A stretch of DNA of 64,000 bases from Cellvibrionaceae bacterium (GTDB lineage Bacteria; Pseudomonadota; Gammaproteobacteria; Pseudomonadales; Cellvibrionaceae). Position 1 is the stretch's first letter. The number at the start of each line of letters is the position of its first letter. The notes under the pieces were generated by a model, which searched no databases, was not told the origin of the DNA, and saw only the letters and a list, made by a program, of their open reading frames with translations. The stretch is from assembly GCA_024707385.1 (NCBI GenBank), contig JANPZW010000009.1, forward strand, positions 620,001 through 684,000, read 5' to 3'. Below are positions 29,117 to 39,819 of this stretch, piece after piece. The position numbers were made by a program, and so were the translations under genes.

Positions 29117-30433
29117 ATGTCTGGTGTGAGCACGGAGAAAATCCCCAAAATTGTCGTCGTCGGTGGCGGCGCCGGTGGCCTGGAGCTGGTCACCAAGCTG
29201 GGCAGAAAGCTCGGCCGCCGCAAAAAGGCCGAAATCGTCCTGATCGACCGCAACACCTCCCATCTGTGGAAACCGCTGCTGCACGAAATCGCCGTCGGCG
29301 CCATGGACGACGGGGTGGATGCCGTCAGCTACCGCGGCCACGCCATCAACCACCATTTCCATTTCCGCCTGGGCACCGTCACTGGCATCGACCGCGAGGC
29401 CAAGCAGGTGATTCTCGCCCCCATGCGTGACGAGGACGGCACCCAGTTCCTGCCCGAGACTCGCATCAGCTATGACTATCTGGTGATGGCCCTCGGTTCC
29501 ATCTGCAACGACTTCAATACACCCGGCATCCGGGAACACGGCATCTTCCTCGACAATCCCCGCCAGGCGCACCGGTTTCGCAGCAAGTTGATCAACTGTT
29601 TTCTGCGCATACAGCGCCTGCCGGAGCAGTTCAACGAAGTCAAAATCGCCATAGTCGGCGCCGGCGCCACGGGCGTCGAGCTGTCGGCGGAGCTGCACCA
29701 CGCGGTGAAGGAAATCCACCACTACGGCTTCAGCGCTGTCAGCAATGACCAGCTGAAAGTCACGCTTATCGAAGCCGGCCCGCGCATCCTCGCCGCCCTG
29801 CCGGAGCGCATATCCAGCACCGCCCAGCGCGAACTGGATTCGCTCAAGGTCACCATCAAACTCAACACCAGCGTCACCCGCGCCAGTGCGGAAGGGTTGG
29901 AGACCAAAGATGGCGAATTCATCCCTGCGGATTTGATCGTTTGGGCGGCGGGCGTCAAAGTGCCGGATTTCATGCGCGAAATCGGTGGCCTGGAGACCAA
30001 CCGCATCAACCAATTGGTGGTGAACAGCCATCTCCAAACCAGCCGGGACCCGCATATTTTCGCCATTGGCGACTGCGCTGAATTCACCTGCGGCGACGGT
30101 AAAAAAGCCCCACCGCGCGCGCAAACCGCACACCAGATGGCGGCGACCTGCTACAAAAATCTCGTCGCCACCCTGCAACAAAAACCGCTGCAGACCTACG
30201 TCTATCGCGATCACGGCTCGCTGATTTCCCTGTCCGAATATTCCACCGTGGGCAATTTGATGGGCAATCTCAGCAGCGGCAGTTTTTTTATCGAGGGCAA
30301 GCTGGCTCGCATCGCCTACATCTCCCTGTATCGCATGCATCAAATCGCCATTCACGGCGTGCTGCGCACCGGCCTGGTCATGTTATCCAGCGGCCTCAAC
30401 CGCTGGCTGCGCCCGACCTTGAAAATGCATTGA
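29117..30433 (+). CDS. ndh: Type II NADH:quinone dehydrogenase
   Basis: [37 protein letters not shown], second FAD/NAD motif [17 protein letters not shown]. Confidence 0.88.
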   Translation: MSGVSTEKIPKIVVVGGGAGGLELVTKLGRKLGRRKKAEIVLIDRNTSHLWKPLLHEIAVGAMDDGVDAVSYRGHAINHHFHFRLGTVTGIDREAKQVILAPMRDEDGTQFLPETRISYDYLVMALGSICNDFNTPGIREHGIFLDNPRQAHRFRSKLINCFLRIQRLPEQFNEVKIAIVGAGATGVELSAELHHAVKEIHHYGFSAVSNDQLKVTLIEAGPRILAALPERISSTAQRELDSLKVTIKLNTSVTRASAEGLETKDGEFIPADLIVWAAGVKVPDFMREIGGLETNRINQLVVNSHLQTSRDPHIFAIGDCAEFTCGDGKKAPPRAQTAHQMAATCYKNLVATLQQKPLQTYVYRDHGSLISLSEYSTVGNLMGNLSSGSFFIEGKLARIAYISLYRMHQIAIHGVLRTGLVMLSSGLNRWLRPTLKMH

Positions 30434-30442
30434 GGTAAAGTC

Positions 30443-31237
30443 GTGCAGACGGAATTTTTCGACACCCACTGCCATTTTGATTTTGAGGATTTCGACGCGG
30501 ACCGCGAGGAACTGTGGCAAAAATGCCGCGCGCAGGGTGTGCGCCACATGCTGATTCCCGGTGTGGCGCCGGACCAATGGGCGCGCATGCAGGCACTGTG
30601 TCAGACCCACAGCGGTATTTATTTCGCTGCCGGACTGCACCCCTGCTGGCTGCAGGGCAATATCACGCTTGATGCTAAACAATTGGATGCGCTCAAAGAG
30701 GCACTGCGCGATAAGTCGCAGACCGCCCAGTGTGTCGCCATCGGTGAATGTGGTCTGGATCAATATATCGATGGTGATGAAGCCCTGCAGGAGGCAGTGC
30801 TGGAAAGTCATCTGGAAATTGCGCAAGAGTGCGACAAGCCAATAATTCTGCATTGCCGCCGTGCGCATAATTCTCTGCTGCGCTGCTTAAAAAGAAATCC
30901 CGTCAAACGAGGTGGAATATTGCACGCCTACAGCGGCAGCCGCGAACAAGCGGAGCAATATTGGCAAATGGGTTTTTATCTCGGCATAGGAGGAACCATT
31001 TCCTACGAGCGGGCCAACAAAACTCGCACAGCGGTGAAAGAACTTCCCCTGGAAGCGCTGGTGCTGGAAACCGACGCACCGGATATGCCGCTGTGCGGAC
31101 ACCAGGGCAAACGCAACACACCTCTGCACATCCCCGATGTGGCCCGCATACTGGCCGAGCTGCGCAATCAACCTTTTGAACTGATCGCGCAACAAACCAC
31201 CTTAAACGCAAAAAATTTATTCCATATCGCGCCTTGA
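30443..31237 (+). CDS. TatD-family metal-dependent hydrolase
   Basis: FFDTHCHFDFEDFD, AIGECGLDQYI, PIILHCRRAHN, LETDAPDMPL. Confidence 0.9.
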   Translation: MQTEFFDTHCHFDFEDFDADREELWQKCRAQGVRHMLIPGVAPDQWARMQALCQTHSGIYFAAGLHPCWLQGNITLDAKQLDALKEALRDKSQTAQCVAIGECGLDQYIDGDEALQEAVLESHLEIAQECDKPIILHCRRAHNSLLRCLKRNPVKRGGILHAYSGSREQAEQYWQMGFYLGIGGTISYERANKTRTAVKELPLEALVLETDAPDMPLCGHQGKRNTPLHIPDVARILAELRNQPFELIAQQTTLNAKNLFHIAP

Positions 31238-31244
31238 GCCCCCG

Positions 31245-31682
31245 ATGAAACCAGACGATTTTTCCCTAGTGGATGTAACGCAGCTGCGCGAGGAGCGGCA
31301 ATGGCAGGCGCAATACCGCACGCTCATGCGCTGGGGCGAATATGTTCAAACCAAAGCCGAAGTGCGTACCCCGGAAAATAAAATCCGCGGCTGCAGCGCG
31401 GACGCCTGGCTGGAAATTCGGGGTGACATTTTTTATTTCGACAGCGACAGCCGCATCATCAACGGCCTTGCCGCTCTGCTTCTAACGCAGTTTAAACGCG
31501 ACAGTGAGAATGCACTGGAAGTGCTCTATTGGCAGAATCTGTTCCAGGAGTTGGGTTTGCAAAAACATCTGAGCCCGTCGCGCAATAACGGTTTTCAGGC
31601 TTTGGTGCGTCGCATGCAGGAGTTGTGGAAAAATAAAAACCCCCTCCCGGAGGGAGAGGGTGGCATAAATGGAGCGATCTAA
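31245..31682 (+). CDS. SufE/CsdE-family Fe-S biogenesis protein
   Basis: KIRGCSADAWLEI with SufE-like Cys; GLAALLLTQF. Confidence 0.82.
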   Translation: MKPDDFSLVDVTQLREERQWQAQYRTLMRWGEYVQTKAEVRTPENKIRGCSADAWLEIRGDIFYFDSDSRIINGLAALLLTQFKRDSENALEVLYWQNLFQELGLQKHLSPSRNNGFQALVRRMQELWKNKNPLPEGEGGINGAI

Positions 31683-31693
31683 AACGCTTCGTT

Positions 31694-32116
31694 TTAGTCG
31701 CCTTTGCCCATGCGATGTTTACGCTTCTGCTTCAGGGTCGCCAGTTTTTCCCGCTGCTCCGGTGTTAACACCTCATAAACTTTTGCGTGAATCTCGCCGC
31801 GGCGAATAATGGATTGTTCAACTTTCTCACCCTGCTCGCGCGCCATTTCCGCAACCTTTTGGCTGTAATCCGGTGCCGTCGGGTCGAGACTGGCGAAATG
31901 CGCCTGCGAAAGCTTGTGTTGTTTTTTATCGACCTTGCCATAGGAGCGATGAATGTCTTCAATCGCCACTTTTTGCTCCTCGGTCAAGTCCAGCTTTTTT
32001 GTCAGAAATTGAACATGATCCTTGCCACCACCATGACCGTAACCGGGGCCAGCGTAAGCAGCCGCGCCAGTCAACAAACTTGCACTCAAAAATACGGAAG
32101 TCATTAAACGTTTCAT
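31694..32116 (-). CDS. Spy/CpxP-family periplasmic chaperone
   Basis: Signal peptide; LDLTEEQKVAIEDIHRSY; LTPEQREKLATL. Confidence 0.82.
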   Translation of the reverse strand: MKRLMTSVFLSASLLTGAAAYAGPGYGHGGGKDHVQFLTKKLDLTEEQKVAIEDIHRSYGKVDKKQHKLSQAHFASLDPTAPDYSQKVAEMAREQGEKVEQSIIRRGEIHAKVYEVLTPEQREKLATLKQKRKHRMGKGD

Positions 32117-32191
32117 AAATTTTCTCCGGGGTTTCTGTTTGACCACGATGTCAGTATGGGAGCGGTCGCTGCAAAGTAGGGTTAAGCTGAG

Positions 32192-32206
32192 GTAAAGTTG
32201 TGTAAA
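32192..32206. promoter_or_regulatory. Predicted CpxR box GTAAA-N5-GTAAA
   Basis: GTAAAGTTGTGTAAA between divergent spy-like and cpxR-like genes. Confidence 0.65.
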
Positions 32207-32245
32207 GCCGCAGCGACCCTATCCGGGTTCGGATACATTTTTCTC

Positions 32246-32986
32246 ATGACAACTATGCCAAACAATACCCATGATCAACCCAATGTACTGCTCGTCGATG
32301 ACGACCAGCATCTGTGTCAGCTGCTCAGCGAGTATTTGACGGGCGAGGGATTTGCCGTGACAACTGCAGCGGACGGCGAGCAGGCATTGCAGGCTCTGCG
32401 CGATAATTCGCGCGCGGATGTGATGGTGCTGGACATCATGATGCCGAAAATCTCCGGCCTGGATGTGCTCAAGCAACTGCGCCAATTTTCCAGCCTGCCG
32501 GTGATTATGCTGACCGGGCGCGGCGATGATATAGACCGCATTCTGGGCTTGGAGATGGGCGCGGACGACTATCTCGCCAAACCCTGCAATCCACGGGAAT
32601 TAAGTGCGCGCATCAAAGCGGTGTTGCGACGGACCCGCACGAACGGCGAGCCCGCGGCCAGTGCCAAAACCGTGGGAGGGCTGACTCTCGATCCCAGCGC
32701 CCTCAGCGCCTCCCTCGACGGCCAGTCATTGACGCTCACGGGCGCTGAATTTCGCGTGTTGCAATTATTGGTAGAACACACAGGCCAAGTACTGAGCAAG
32801 GAATTTATGACCGAGCAGGTACTGCAACGCAAACTCACCCGATACGACCGCAGCATCGACGTACACGTCAGCCGCATCCGGCAAAAGCTCGCCCAGGCGC
32901 AGCCGAATCAGGAAGGTCTGCACATCAAAGCGGTGCGCGGCATGGGTTATCAATTATCGATAGGCCCGACCAGCGATGAGAATTAA
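32246..32986 (+). CDS. cpxR: OmpR-family response regulator (CpxR-like)
   Basis: VLLVDDDQHLCQLLSEYL, VLDIMMPKISGLDVLKQLR, C-terminal winged helix; genomic context. Confidence 0.85.
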   Translation: MTTMPNNTHDQPNVLLVDDDQHLCQLLSEYLTGEGFAVTTAADGEQALQALRDNSRADVMVLDIMMPKISGLDVLKQLRQFSSLPVIMLTGRGDDIDRILGLEMGADDYLAKPCNPRELSARIKAVLRRTRTNGEPAASAKTVGGLTLDPSALSASLDGQSLTLTGAEFRVLQLLVEHTGQVLSKEFMTEQVLQRKLTRYDRSIDVHVSRIRQKLAQAQPNQEGLHIKAVRGMGYQLSIGPTSDEN

Positions 32987-34283
32987 ACGTCTTTTCTGGA
33001 AAATTTTTGCCGCCTTCTGGCTCGTGAGCATCTGCATCATGATCGCCACCAGCTACGCCATTCTGGCGTCCGTGGAGACAGAAAAATTCCGCAATCAATA
33101 TGAGAAAACCCTGCGCAATTTCACCGAGCGCGCCATAGACCACTATGAGGGTCTGCCTGAGGAAAAACCCTTCAAACGCAGCCTTTTGCGCCGTTATGGG
33201 CCGCCGCACAATCTGGTTAATCACCAGCATGTCGTCAGCATCAAGCGCAACGACGAGGTGATTTTTCGGCGCGACTCCGACAGCCTGCGCGATGAGCAGA
33301 CCTTTCAGTTCAAACTCACTTCCGCCAAAGGCAATCGCTATACCGTGGAAGCTCTTACGCCGCGACCGCCGCGCCATCTCATCAATATGCTGCAGCGGGT
33401 CAACACCTTGCAGTTTTTTATTATTTTGTTCGCCTCCACCCTGGTGAGTTTTCTCCTCAGCTGGAGCATCACCCGGCCACTGAAAAAACTCGGTGCCGCC
33501 AGCCGTCAGTTCGCCCAAGGTGATTTGCAAACCGCTATCGACAAAAAATTATTGCACCGCGCCGATGAACTGGGCGATCTGGCGAATGATTTTTCCTACA
33601 TGATGCGCAAGATCCAGCAGACCATCAGTGCACAAAAACAATTATTACACGATGTTTCCCACGAGCTGCGCGCGCCTCTCGCACGCTTGCAGGTGGCGGC
33701 GGAATTAATTCAACAACGCGAGGAAAAACCCTCCAGCTATATTCAGCGCATCCATGCGGAATGTGAGCGCATGGATCAATTGATCCAGCGAATTCTGAAT
33801 TTCGCGCGCATTGAAGAATCGGCAGCAAATTTCACCAACTTGGATCTGATCAAGCTGCTGCAATCCCATATCGACAATATCCTGTTCGAACATCCACAGC
33901 GGCAAATTCACTTTGCCCACGGCATGCCAAATCTGGTGATCAACGGTGATCAAAGTCTGCTCGGGGAGGCCGTGGATAATATTCTGCGCAACGCCTGCAA
34001 ATACACACCGGATGATTCCGTCATCGATGTGGAAGTCGCACGCCGCGGCGAGAACATTCTTTTGGTAATTCGCGATCACGGCCTGGGTGTCGCCAGCGAA
34101 GATCTGGCGAAGCTCGCCACACCGTTTTATCGCTCGGGCAACCGCATGCACGGGGATGGTTTTGGCTTGGGCTTGAGCATCGCGCGCCGCGCATTGGAAA
34201 AACATGGCGGCAAGTTGGAGCTGAGCAATCACGCAGAGGGCGGCCTGCTGGTGCAGATGGAATTTCCGCACCAGCCCCGCTAG
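32976..34283 (+). CDS. cpxA: Sensor histidine kinase (CpxA-like)
   Basis: HDVSHELRAPLARLQ H-box, GFGLGLSIARRALEKHGG. Confidence 0.85.
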   Translation: MRIKRLFWKIFAAFWLVSICIMIATSYAILASVETEKFRNQYEKTLRNFTERAIDHYEGLPEEKPFKRSLLRRYGPPHNLVNHQHVVSIKRNDEVIFRRDSDSLRDEQTFQFKLTSAKGNRYTVEALTPRPPRHLINMLQRVNTLQFFIILFASTLVSFLLSWSITRPLKKLGAASRQFAQGDLQTAIDKKLLHRADELGDLANDFSYMMRKIQQTISAQKQLLHDVSHELRAPLARLQVAAELIQQREEKPSSYIQRIHAECERMDQLIQRILNFARIEESAANFTNLDLIKLLQSHIDNILFEHPQRQIHFAHGMPNLVINGDQSLLGEAVDNILRNACKYTPDDSVIDVEVARRGENILLVIRDHGLGVASEDLAKLATPFYRSGNRMHGDGFGLGLSIARRALEKHGGKLELSNHAEGGLLVQMEFPHQPR

Positions 34284-35086
34284 GGCAACTCGCGCCCTAT
34301 GGCTTTTTGCAGATAGCGCTCCACAGCGCGCGCTGCGGCGGCGAAACCAAAAGCGCCGGTGACCATCACGGAGGAGCCGAATCCGCCGGTGCAGTCGAGG
34401 CGCACGCCGTCCTGCATCACCTGTTTTTCCATGCACACTGAACCATCCGGTTTGGGATAGACCATCTGTTCGGGCGAGAAAACCGCGTCGACGCGGAATT
34501 TGCGCTGCCCGTTGCGGGCGAAGCCGTGCTTGCGATACATCTGCACACGGATTTTGGCGAGCAGGGGGTCGCCCTCGGTACGCCCCAGATCGTCCACCCG
34601 GATACGCGTGGGGTCGGATTTGCCGCCGGACGAGCCCACCGTCACCAGGCGGATTTTGCACGCGCTGCAATACGCCACCAGAGCGCTTTTGGTGATGGCG
34701 GCATCCATGGCGTCGATGACGATATGGTGTTGCGAACCGATAATGGTCGGCAGGTTTTTGGAGTCGAGAAAATCCTCCACACAGTGGACGCGAATCTCGG
34801 GATTGATATCGCGCAGGCGCGCGGCCACCGCCTTATTTTTGGAGCGCCCCACTTGGGAGGTGAGTGCGTGGGCCTGGCGATTGGTGTTGGTGATGCAGAT
34901 GTCATCCATTTCAATCAAGGTGATTTCACCCACACCCGAGCGCGCCAACGCCTCGGCGGCCCAGCTGCCCACCCCGCCCAGGCCAACCACTACCATATGC
35001 GCCTGCGCCAGGGCTTCCAGAGCGGCATCGCCGTACAGCCGGCCGAGTCCGCCGAAGCGTTGCCGATAGTCTTCTGTCAGGGCCAT
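34280..35086 (-). CDS. tcdA: tRNA threonylcarbamoyladenosine dehydratase
   Basis: E1-like VVGLGGVGSWAAEALARSGVGEITLIEMDDICITNTNRQ. Confidence 0.9.
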   Translation of the reverse strand: MALTEDYRQRFGGLGRLYGDAALEALAQAHMVVVGLGGVGSWAAEALARSGVGEITLIEMDDICITNTNRQAHALTSQVGRSKNKAVAARLRDINPEIRVHCVEDFLDSKNLPTIIGSQHHIVIDAMDAAITKSALVAYCSACKIRLVTVGSSGGKSDPTRIRVDDLGRTEGDPLLAKIRVQMYRKHGFARNGQRKFRVDAVFSPEQMVYPKPDGSVCMEKQVMQDGVRLDCTGGFGSSVMVTGAFGFAAAARAVERYLQKAIGRELP

Positions 35087-35214
35087 ATTCTCCACCTGCG
35101 CAAAAAATGCGCGCGTTTTAACGCAAAGACCCGCGCTCCGCAAGACTGAAACGGTTGCCGAATATCGCCTGCTCGCTTTCAATAAGCGCCCCTAAACATC
35201 GCTGCGACCCACTC

Positions 35215-36825
35215 ATGACCCTGCTGCAATTGCTCGGCGCCCTCACCCCGGTTCTGGCTGTTCTGATACTGCTGGTGATCCTGCGTCTGCCCGCCATCAA
35301 AGCCATGCCCCTGAGCCTGTTGGCAACATCGGCGAGCGCGCTTCTGCTCTGGCAGGTGCCGCCGGTGCGGGTGGCTGCGGCGGTGATCGAAGGCTGGTTC
35401 GTCGCCCTGTCGATTGTCTGGATTGTCCTCGGCGCCATCACACTGCTGAATGTGCTGCGCGCCACCACCGCCATTGAAGTGATCCGCCACGGTTTTATCG
35501 CCATTTCCCCGGACCGACGGGTGCAGATGATCATCATTGCGTGGCTGTTCAGTGCTTTCCTGGAAGGAATCTCGGGCTTCGGCACACCCGCCGCCATAGC
35601 CGCACCGCTGCTGCTGGTGCTGGGATTTCCCGCGTTGGCGGCGGTGGTTATGGCGCTGATCGCCGGCACCAGCCCGGTGTCGTTCGGCGCGGTGGGGACG
35701 CCTCTGCTAATCGGCGTGGCCCAAGGGTTATCCGAACCTGCGCCAGAACTAATCCACCGCATAGGGCTCACGACGATCACCTTGGACCTTTTCCTCGCCA
35801 GCGCTCTGCCGTTGGTGATGTGCACCATGCTTACCCGCTTCTTCGGGGCGCGGCGCAGCTGGCGTGAGGGCCTAGCGGCCTGGCCTTTTGCGCTGCTCGC
35901 CGGCTTCGCCTTCACCGTGCCCGCGTGGCTGACGGCGCGCTTTCTCGGACCCGAATTTCCCACCATCGTCGGCGGTTTTGTCGGCCTGCTGGTCGCCACC
36001 TACTGCGCGCGCCGCAACTGGCTCACCCCGCGCACCATTTGGACTTTTCCGGGTGATACGGACGACTTACAAACCGCGTCGCTCACCAGCCATCTGAGTC
36101 TGCTGCGGGCTTGGCTGCCCTATGCACTGGTGGCACTTTTTCTGATCGCCACACGCCTGGATGCTCTGCCGCTTAAAGCCTGGTTGAATCAAGTGGTGAT
36201 CAGCAGCGGCGATATACTCGATACCGGCATCCGCAGCGAACTTAAACCGCTCTATCTGCCCGGCACGGTGTTCCTGCTGGTGGCGCTGCTGGCGGGCTGG
36301 TTTCAACTCGGAAATAGGCGCGAACTGGTGCAGGCCTGGCGCGCAAGCCTGATGAAGGTAATCCCTACGGCTATAGCGCTGCTCACCGCCATTCCAATGG
36401 TGCGCATCTTTCTGCGCTCGGATGTCAATGCGGCGGAGTTACTGTCCATGCCCATGGAGCTGGCGACGCTGGCTGCGGATCATCTCGGCGCGCACTGGCC
36501 GCTAGCCGCCCCTTTTATCGGCGGCCTCGGCTCTTTTATCGCCGGCTCCAGCACCTTTTCGAACATGATGTTTTCCGGCTTTCAGGCAGCCGTCGCCGAA
36601 CACGCCGGTTTTCCCCTCGCCCTCACGGTCGCCGTGCAGATGATCGGCGCCAACGCCGGCAATATGATCGCGGTTTCCAATGTGGTCGCGGCCGCGTCTG
36701 TGGTCAACCTCAGCGGCCGCGAAGGCCAGATCATCCGCTTCACCCTGGGTCCCATGCTGCTCTACTGCGCGGCGGCCGGGGTCTTGGCGATGACATTGCT
36801 GCACCTGGGAATAGCGCCCGGATAA
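35215..36825 (+). CDS. L-lactate permease family transporter
   Basis: [34 protein letters not shown] motifs. Confidence 0.9.
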   Translation: MTLLQLLGALTPVLAVLILLVILRLPAIKAMPLSLLATSASALLLWQVPPVRVAAAVIEGWFVALSIVWIVLGAITLLNVLRATTAIEVIRHGFIAISPDRRVQMIIIAWLFSAFLEGISGFGTPAAIAAPLLLVLGFPALAAVVMALIAGTSPVSFGAVGTPLLIGVAQGLSEPAPELIHRIGLTTITLDLFLASALPLVMCTMLTRFFGARRSWREGLAAWPFALLAGFAFTVPAWLTARFLGPEFPTIVGGFVGLLVATYCARRNWLTPRTIWTFPGDTDDLQTASLTSHLSLLRAWLPYALVALFLIATRLDALPLKAWLNQVVISSGDILDTGIRSELKPLYLPGTVFLLVALLAGWFQLGNRRELVQAWRASLMKVIPTAIALLTAIPMVRIFLRSDVNAAELLSMPMELATLAADHLGAHWPLAAPFIGGLGSFIAGSSTFSNMMFSGFQAAVAEHAGFPLALTVAVQMIGANAGNMIAVSNVVAAASVVNLSGREGQIIRFTLGPMLLYCAAAGVLAMTLLHLGIAPG

Positions 36826-36951
36826 GACGCCGGGCGCAGCACCATAGAACCGCTGTCGCCGATTTCCTCTTTATTGATGCCCAACCGGCCTTAAACCATT
36901 CTCTCCTCGCGGCCGATATCAATGTGATGCCAATCACATTCGGGCCGCCTC

Positions 36952-37977
36952 ATGATCATCAGCCAATCGCAGATCCAATTTGCCTCCCGCCACAGCTATC
37001 GAGAGGAAACACAGGTACAGGAGCGGCTGGTGACCGGTGGCAGAGCACTGCCGACGCGACCGGTTGAGCAGGCACCAGAAGATGCCGTGATATCAACCGG
37101 CGTGCGAGTATCCGCGCCGGCCACTCAACGGCAGTCGCTGAATTTGCTGGGGCCACTGGACGCCAATAGCCGCCTGCAGATGCTGATCATCGCCCAGCTC
37201 TACAAACAGATAACCGGCGCGGAGCTGCAATTGACCGCGCCGGAACGACTGACAGGAGACCTCGCCAACGCGAGCGTGGAATTGCCGGCCGGCGGGCCGC
37301 TCAGCGCCGGAGTGCCGCTAGTGTACGAACGCCACACTCGCTATGAGGAAACCGAAAAACTGCAATTTGCCACCCAGGGTAAAGTCGTGACCCGGGACGG
37401 GCGCGAGATCGACATAAGCGCGAGCCTGAGCATGAGCCGCAGCTTCGTCGCCACCTCCTCACTGTTTTTGCAGGCCGGCAACCCGGTAATGACGGACCCA
37501 CTGGTGATCAACTTCGATAGCACAGGCGCGCAACTGGACAGCACCCGTTTCGCGTTTGACCTGGACTCGGATGGCACACCAGAACAAATCGCCAGCCTCA
37601 GGCCCAACAGCGGCTATTTGGCGCTCGACCGTAACGGCGACGGCCAGATCAACAACGGCAGCGAGCTGTTCGGCCCCATGACTAATAACGGTTTTGCTGA
37701 ACTGGCCGCGTATGACGAAGATGGCAATGGTTTTATCGACGAAGGGGACAGTATCTACAACCAGCTGCGCATCTGGTTGCGCCATAGCGACGGCAGCAGC
37801 AGCCTGCTGGCCCTCGGCGACAAGAACATCGGCGCCATCTACCTTGGCCATGCCCTCACTCCCATGCAGCTGAAAGACTCCTCCAACAACACCCTTGGCG
37901 AAGTGGCGTCATCCGGTTTTTATCTCCGGGAAGACGGCTCCAGCGGGATCATCCAGCAGATCAATCTCGCCGTCTAA
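36952..37977 (+). CDS. Protein with EF-hand-like Ca-binding segments
   Basis: LDRNGDGQINNGSELFGPMT and YDEDGNGFIDEGDSIY. Confidence 0.65.
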   Translation: MIISQSQIQFASRHSYREETQVQERLVTGGRALPTRPVEQAPEDAVISTGVRVSAPATQRQSLNLLGPLDANSRLQMLIIAQLYKQITGAELQLTAPERLTGDLANASVELPAGGPLSAGVPLVYERHTRYEETEKLQFATQGKVVTRDGREIDISASLSMSRSFVATSSLFLQAGNPVMTDPLVINFDSTGAQLDSTRFAFDLDSDGTPEQIASLRPNSGYLALDRNGDGQINNGSELFGPMTNNGFAELAAYDEDGNGFIDEGDSIYNQLRIWLRHSDGSSSLLALGDKNIGAIYLGHALTPMQLKDSSNNTLGEVASSGFYLREDGSSGIIQQINLAV

Positions 37978-38234
37978 GGAGGCAACTCACGTGCTAACAA
38001 CGGGAGCCGGCGGACCGGGCACGAAAGAAGTACACAAGAATCGGTTGCGCACTTTTATTTTTCCTGTACAATCCAATCCGTTGAAAATCCTGCAAGCATA
38101 CTTTTTCCTCCTCGACGCCAGTCTTTCGCAGTTCCAGACCCGAAGTCCCCGTCAGTTGCAATAAAGTAATCCAGTATTTCCAGCACCCCCGCAGTACGCG
38201 GATTAAATGATTTTTGAACAAAAGGTTAATGAAT

Positions 38235-38444
38235 ATGGCAAATGAAACAACTGGAACTGTTAAGTGGTTCAATGACAGCAAAGGCTTTGGTTTTATCGAA
38301 CAACAACGCGGCCCGGATGTCTTTGTCCACCACAGCGCCATCACTGGCACAGGTTTCAAGACGCTGAAAGAAGGTCAACAAGTTAAGTTTGTAGTAACTC
38401 AGGGCAAAAAAGGCCCGCAAGCTGAAAACGTAATCCCGCTCTAA
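38235..38444 (+). CDS. Cold-shock protein
   Basis: [31 protein letters not shown]. Confidence 0.95.
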   Translation: MANETTGTVKWFNDSKGFGFIEQQRGPDVFVHHSAITGTGFKTLKEGQQVKFVVTQGKKGPQAENVIPL

Positions 38445-38482
38445 GCACGTTTCCTCAACCGCCCTACGGCGGAACCCGATCC

Positions 38483-38526
38483 CGAGGCTTTGGTCACTAC
38501 TCTGGTGGCCAAAGCCTCTTTTTTGC
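38483..38526 (+). terminator. Rho-independent terminator after csp
   Basis: GAGGCTTTGG...CCAAAGCCTC-TTTTTT. Confidence 0.8.
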
Positions 38527-38544
38527 CCTTTTGGAGCCCCGCTT

Positions 38545-39169
38545 ATGAAATCTCCTCACGTGCGCTCCATCCATGGCATCCGAATTCTTAAAAGCAAGCA
38601 CCAAATCATCAAGCGTCTGCGCAAGGAAGAGCCGGCACCTAAGCTCTATGGCGATCAGGTTTGGCACTCTAGCTTTTTGATCATGGAATATCTGGCGCAA
38701 CATCCATTGCCGCAGCGGCAGCGGATCATGGACATAGGTTGTGGCTGGGGGTTGCTGGGAATCTTCTGCGCCAAACATTTTGCCGGCGACATAGTCTCCG
38801 TGGATGCAGACAGCGGAGTGTTTCCTTACGTGCGCACACACGAAACGCTGAATGACGTCTCGGTCCGCACGGAACAGGCGACTTTCGGGGAATTGAAACA
38901 CGCGGATTTTGCGGCTCAGGATGTGATCGTCGGGGCGGATATCTGCTTCTGGCCTTCCATGGTGAAGGAGCTCAAAGCGCTGATTGCCCGCGCCCTTCTA
39001 GCCGGAGTGAAAAAAAATTATTCTGGCAGACCCCGGCCGTACCACCTTTTTGCAGCTCGCCGAGCACTGCAAAGAAAACTACTTCAGCCGCCTGGAACCC
39101 TGGCAGTCACAGGAGCAAACCACTTCCAAAGGCATGCTGCTGATCATCGACAATCCTCTGGCCGCCTAG
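38545..39169 (+). CDS. Class I SAM methyltransferase; apparent frameshift at A8 (39010-39017)
   Basis: IMDIGCGWGLLGIFCAKHF; the correct C-terminus (IILADPGRTTFLQLAEHCKENYFSRLEPWQ...LLIIDNPLAA*) lies in another frame. Confidence 0.75.
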
Positions 39170-39818
39170 GCAGGCGGTGCCACAGCTCTCCACTCACACC
39201 GTAAAAGCACACCATCGCCAAGGCGAAATTCCACTCCACGATGTTCGCCAGCTGAAACTGGTTGCGCGGCTCCATGATCGTGACCGCGAGCGATGCCAAA
39301 CCGATACACCACTGGGCAATCACCAGTCCCCATAGCGCCCTCAACCAGCCTTGTGCGCCAGCGGAAACCTGCACTTGACTCCTGTTGAGCGCATGCAGGC
39401 TTAGCAATTGGGCCAAAGCGGCAAAGGCGAAATAAAAGGTGACACCGAAGCGGCGCATGAAGCGGTAGAAATCGCCCTGCGAGCCGAGAAAATTGGCGTA
39501 AAGCACCAGAGAAAGGGCCGAAATGACACCCAGAATCAGAATCGCCCGGTGCCGCCGCCCGGTGAAGGTCTCAAGCCAGCGGCACTGCAGCACCCAGTAA
39601 AAAACCAGCAGCGCGCTCAACGGCATCATGAATCCGCGAAACCAGAAGAGCGCATCACCATTGCGCACCCCGCGACTGATGGAGGTGCACCCCTCCCACA
39701 GCGGGATGCAGGCTTCCGCCGCCTGTTGATGAGTTGCGATCAGATAACCGCCGATAACGGCGAGCAGAGGGATGAAGGTATTGAACCAAGCGATGGATCG
39801 GGCGCTGAACAAGGGCAA
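39144..39818 (-). CDS. Multi-pass membrane protein (Frag1/DUF998-like?)
   Basis: Several hydrophobic helices; overlaps or abuts the halogenase gene start-to-stop. Confidence 0.55.
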   Translation of the reverse strand: MPLFSARSIAWFNTFIPLLAVIGGYLIATHQQAAEACIPLWEGCTSISRGVRNGDALFWFRGFMMPLSALLVFYWVLQCRWLETFTGRRHRAILILGVISALSLVLYANFLGSQGDFYRFMRRFGVTFYFAFAALAQLLSLHALNRSQVQVSAGAQGWLRALWGLVIAQWCIGLASLAVTIMEPRNQFQLANIVEWNFALAMVCFYGVSGELWHRLPRRPEDCR

Positions 39819-39819
39819 C

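Noticed and set aside
28880-30355. 491-aa minus-strand ORF opposite ndh
   Set aside because: Shadow ORF of a GC-biased gene; the plus frame has clear NDH-2 motifs.
33705-34670. 321-aa ORF antisense to the histidine kinase/tcdA
   Set aside because: No recognisable motifs; overlaps well-supported genes.
35118-35999. 293-aa minus ORF opposite the lactate permease
   Set aside because: Ser/Arg-rich low-complexity shadow translation; no domain.
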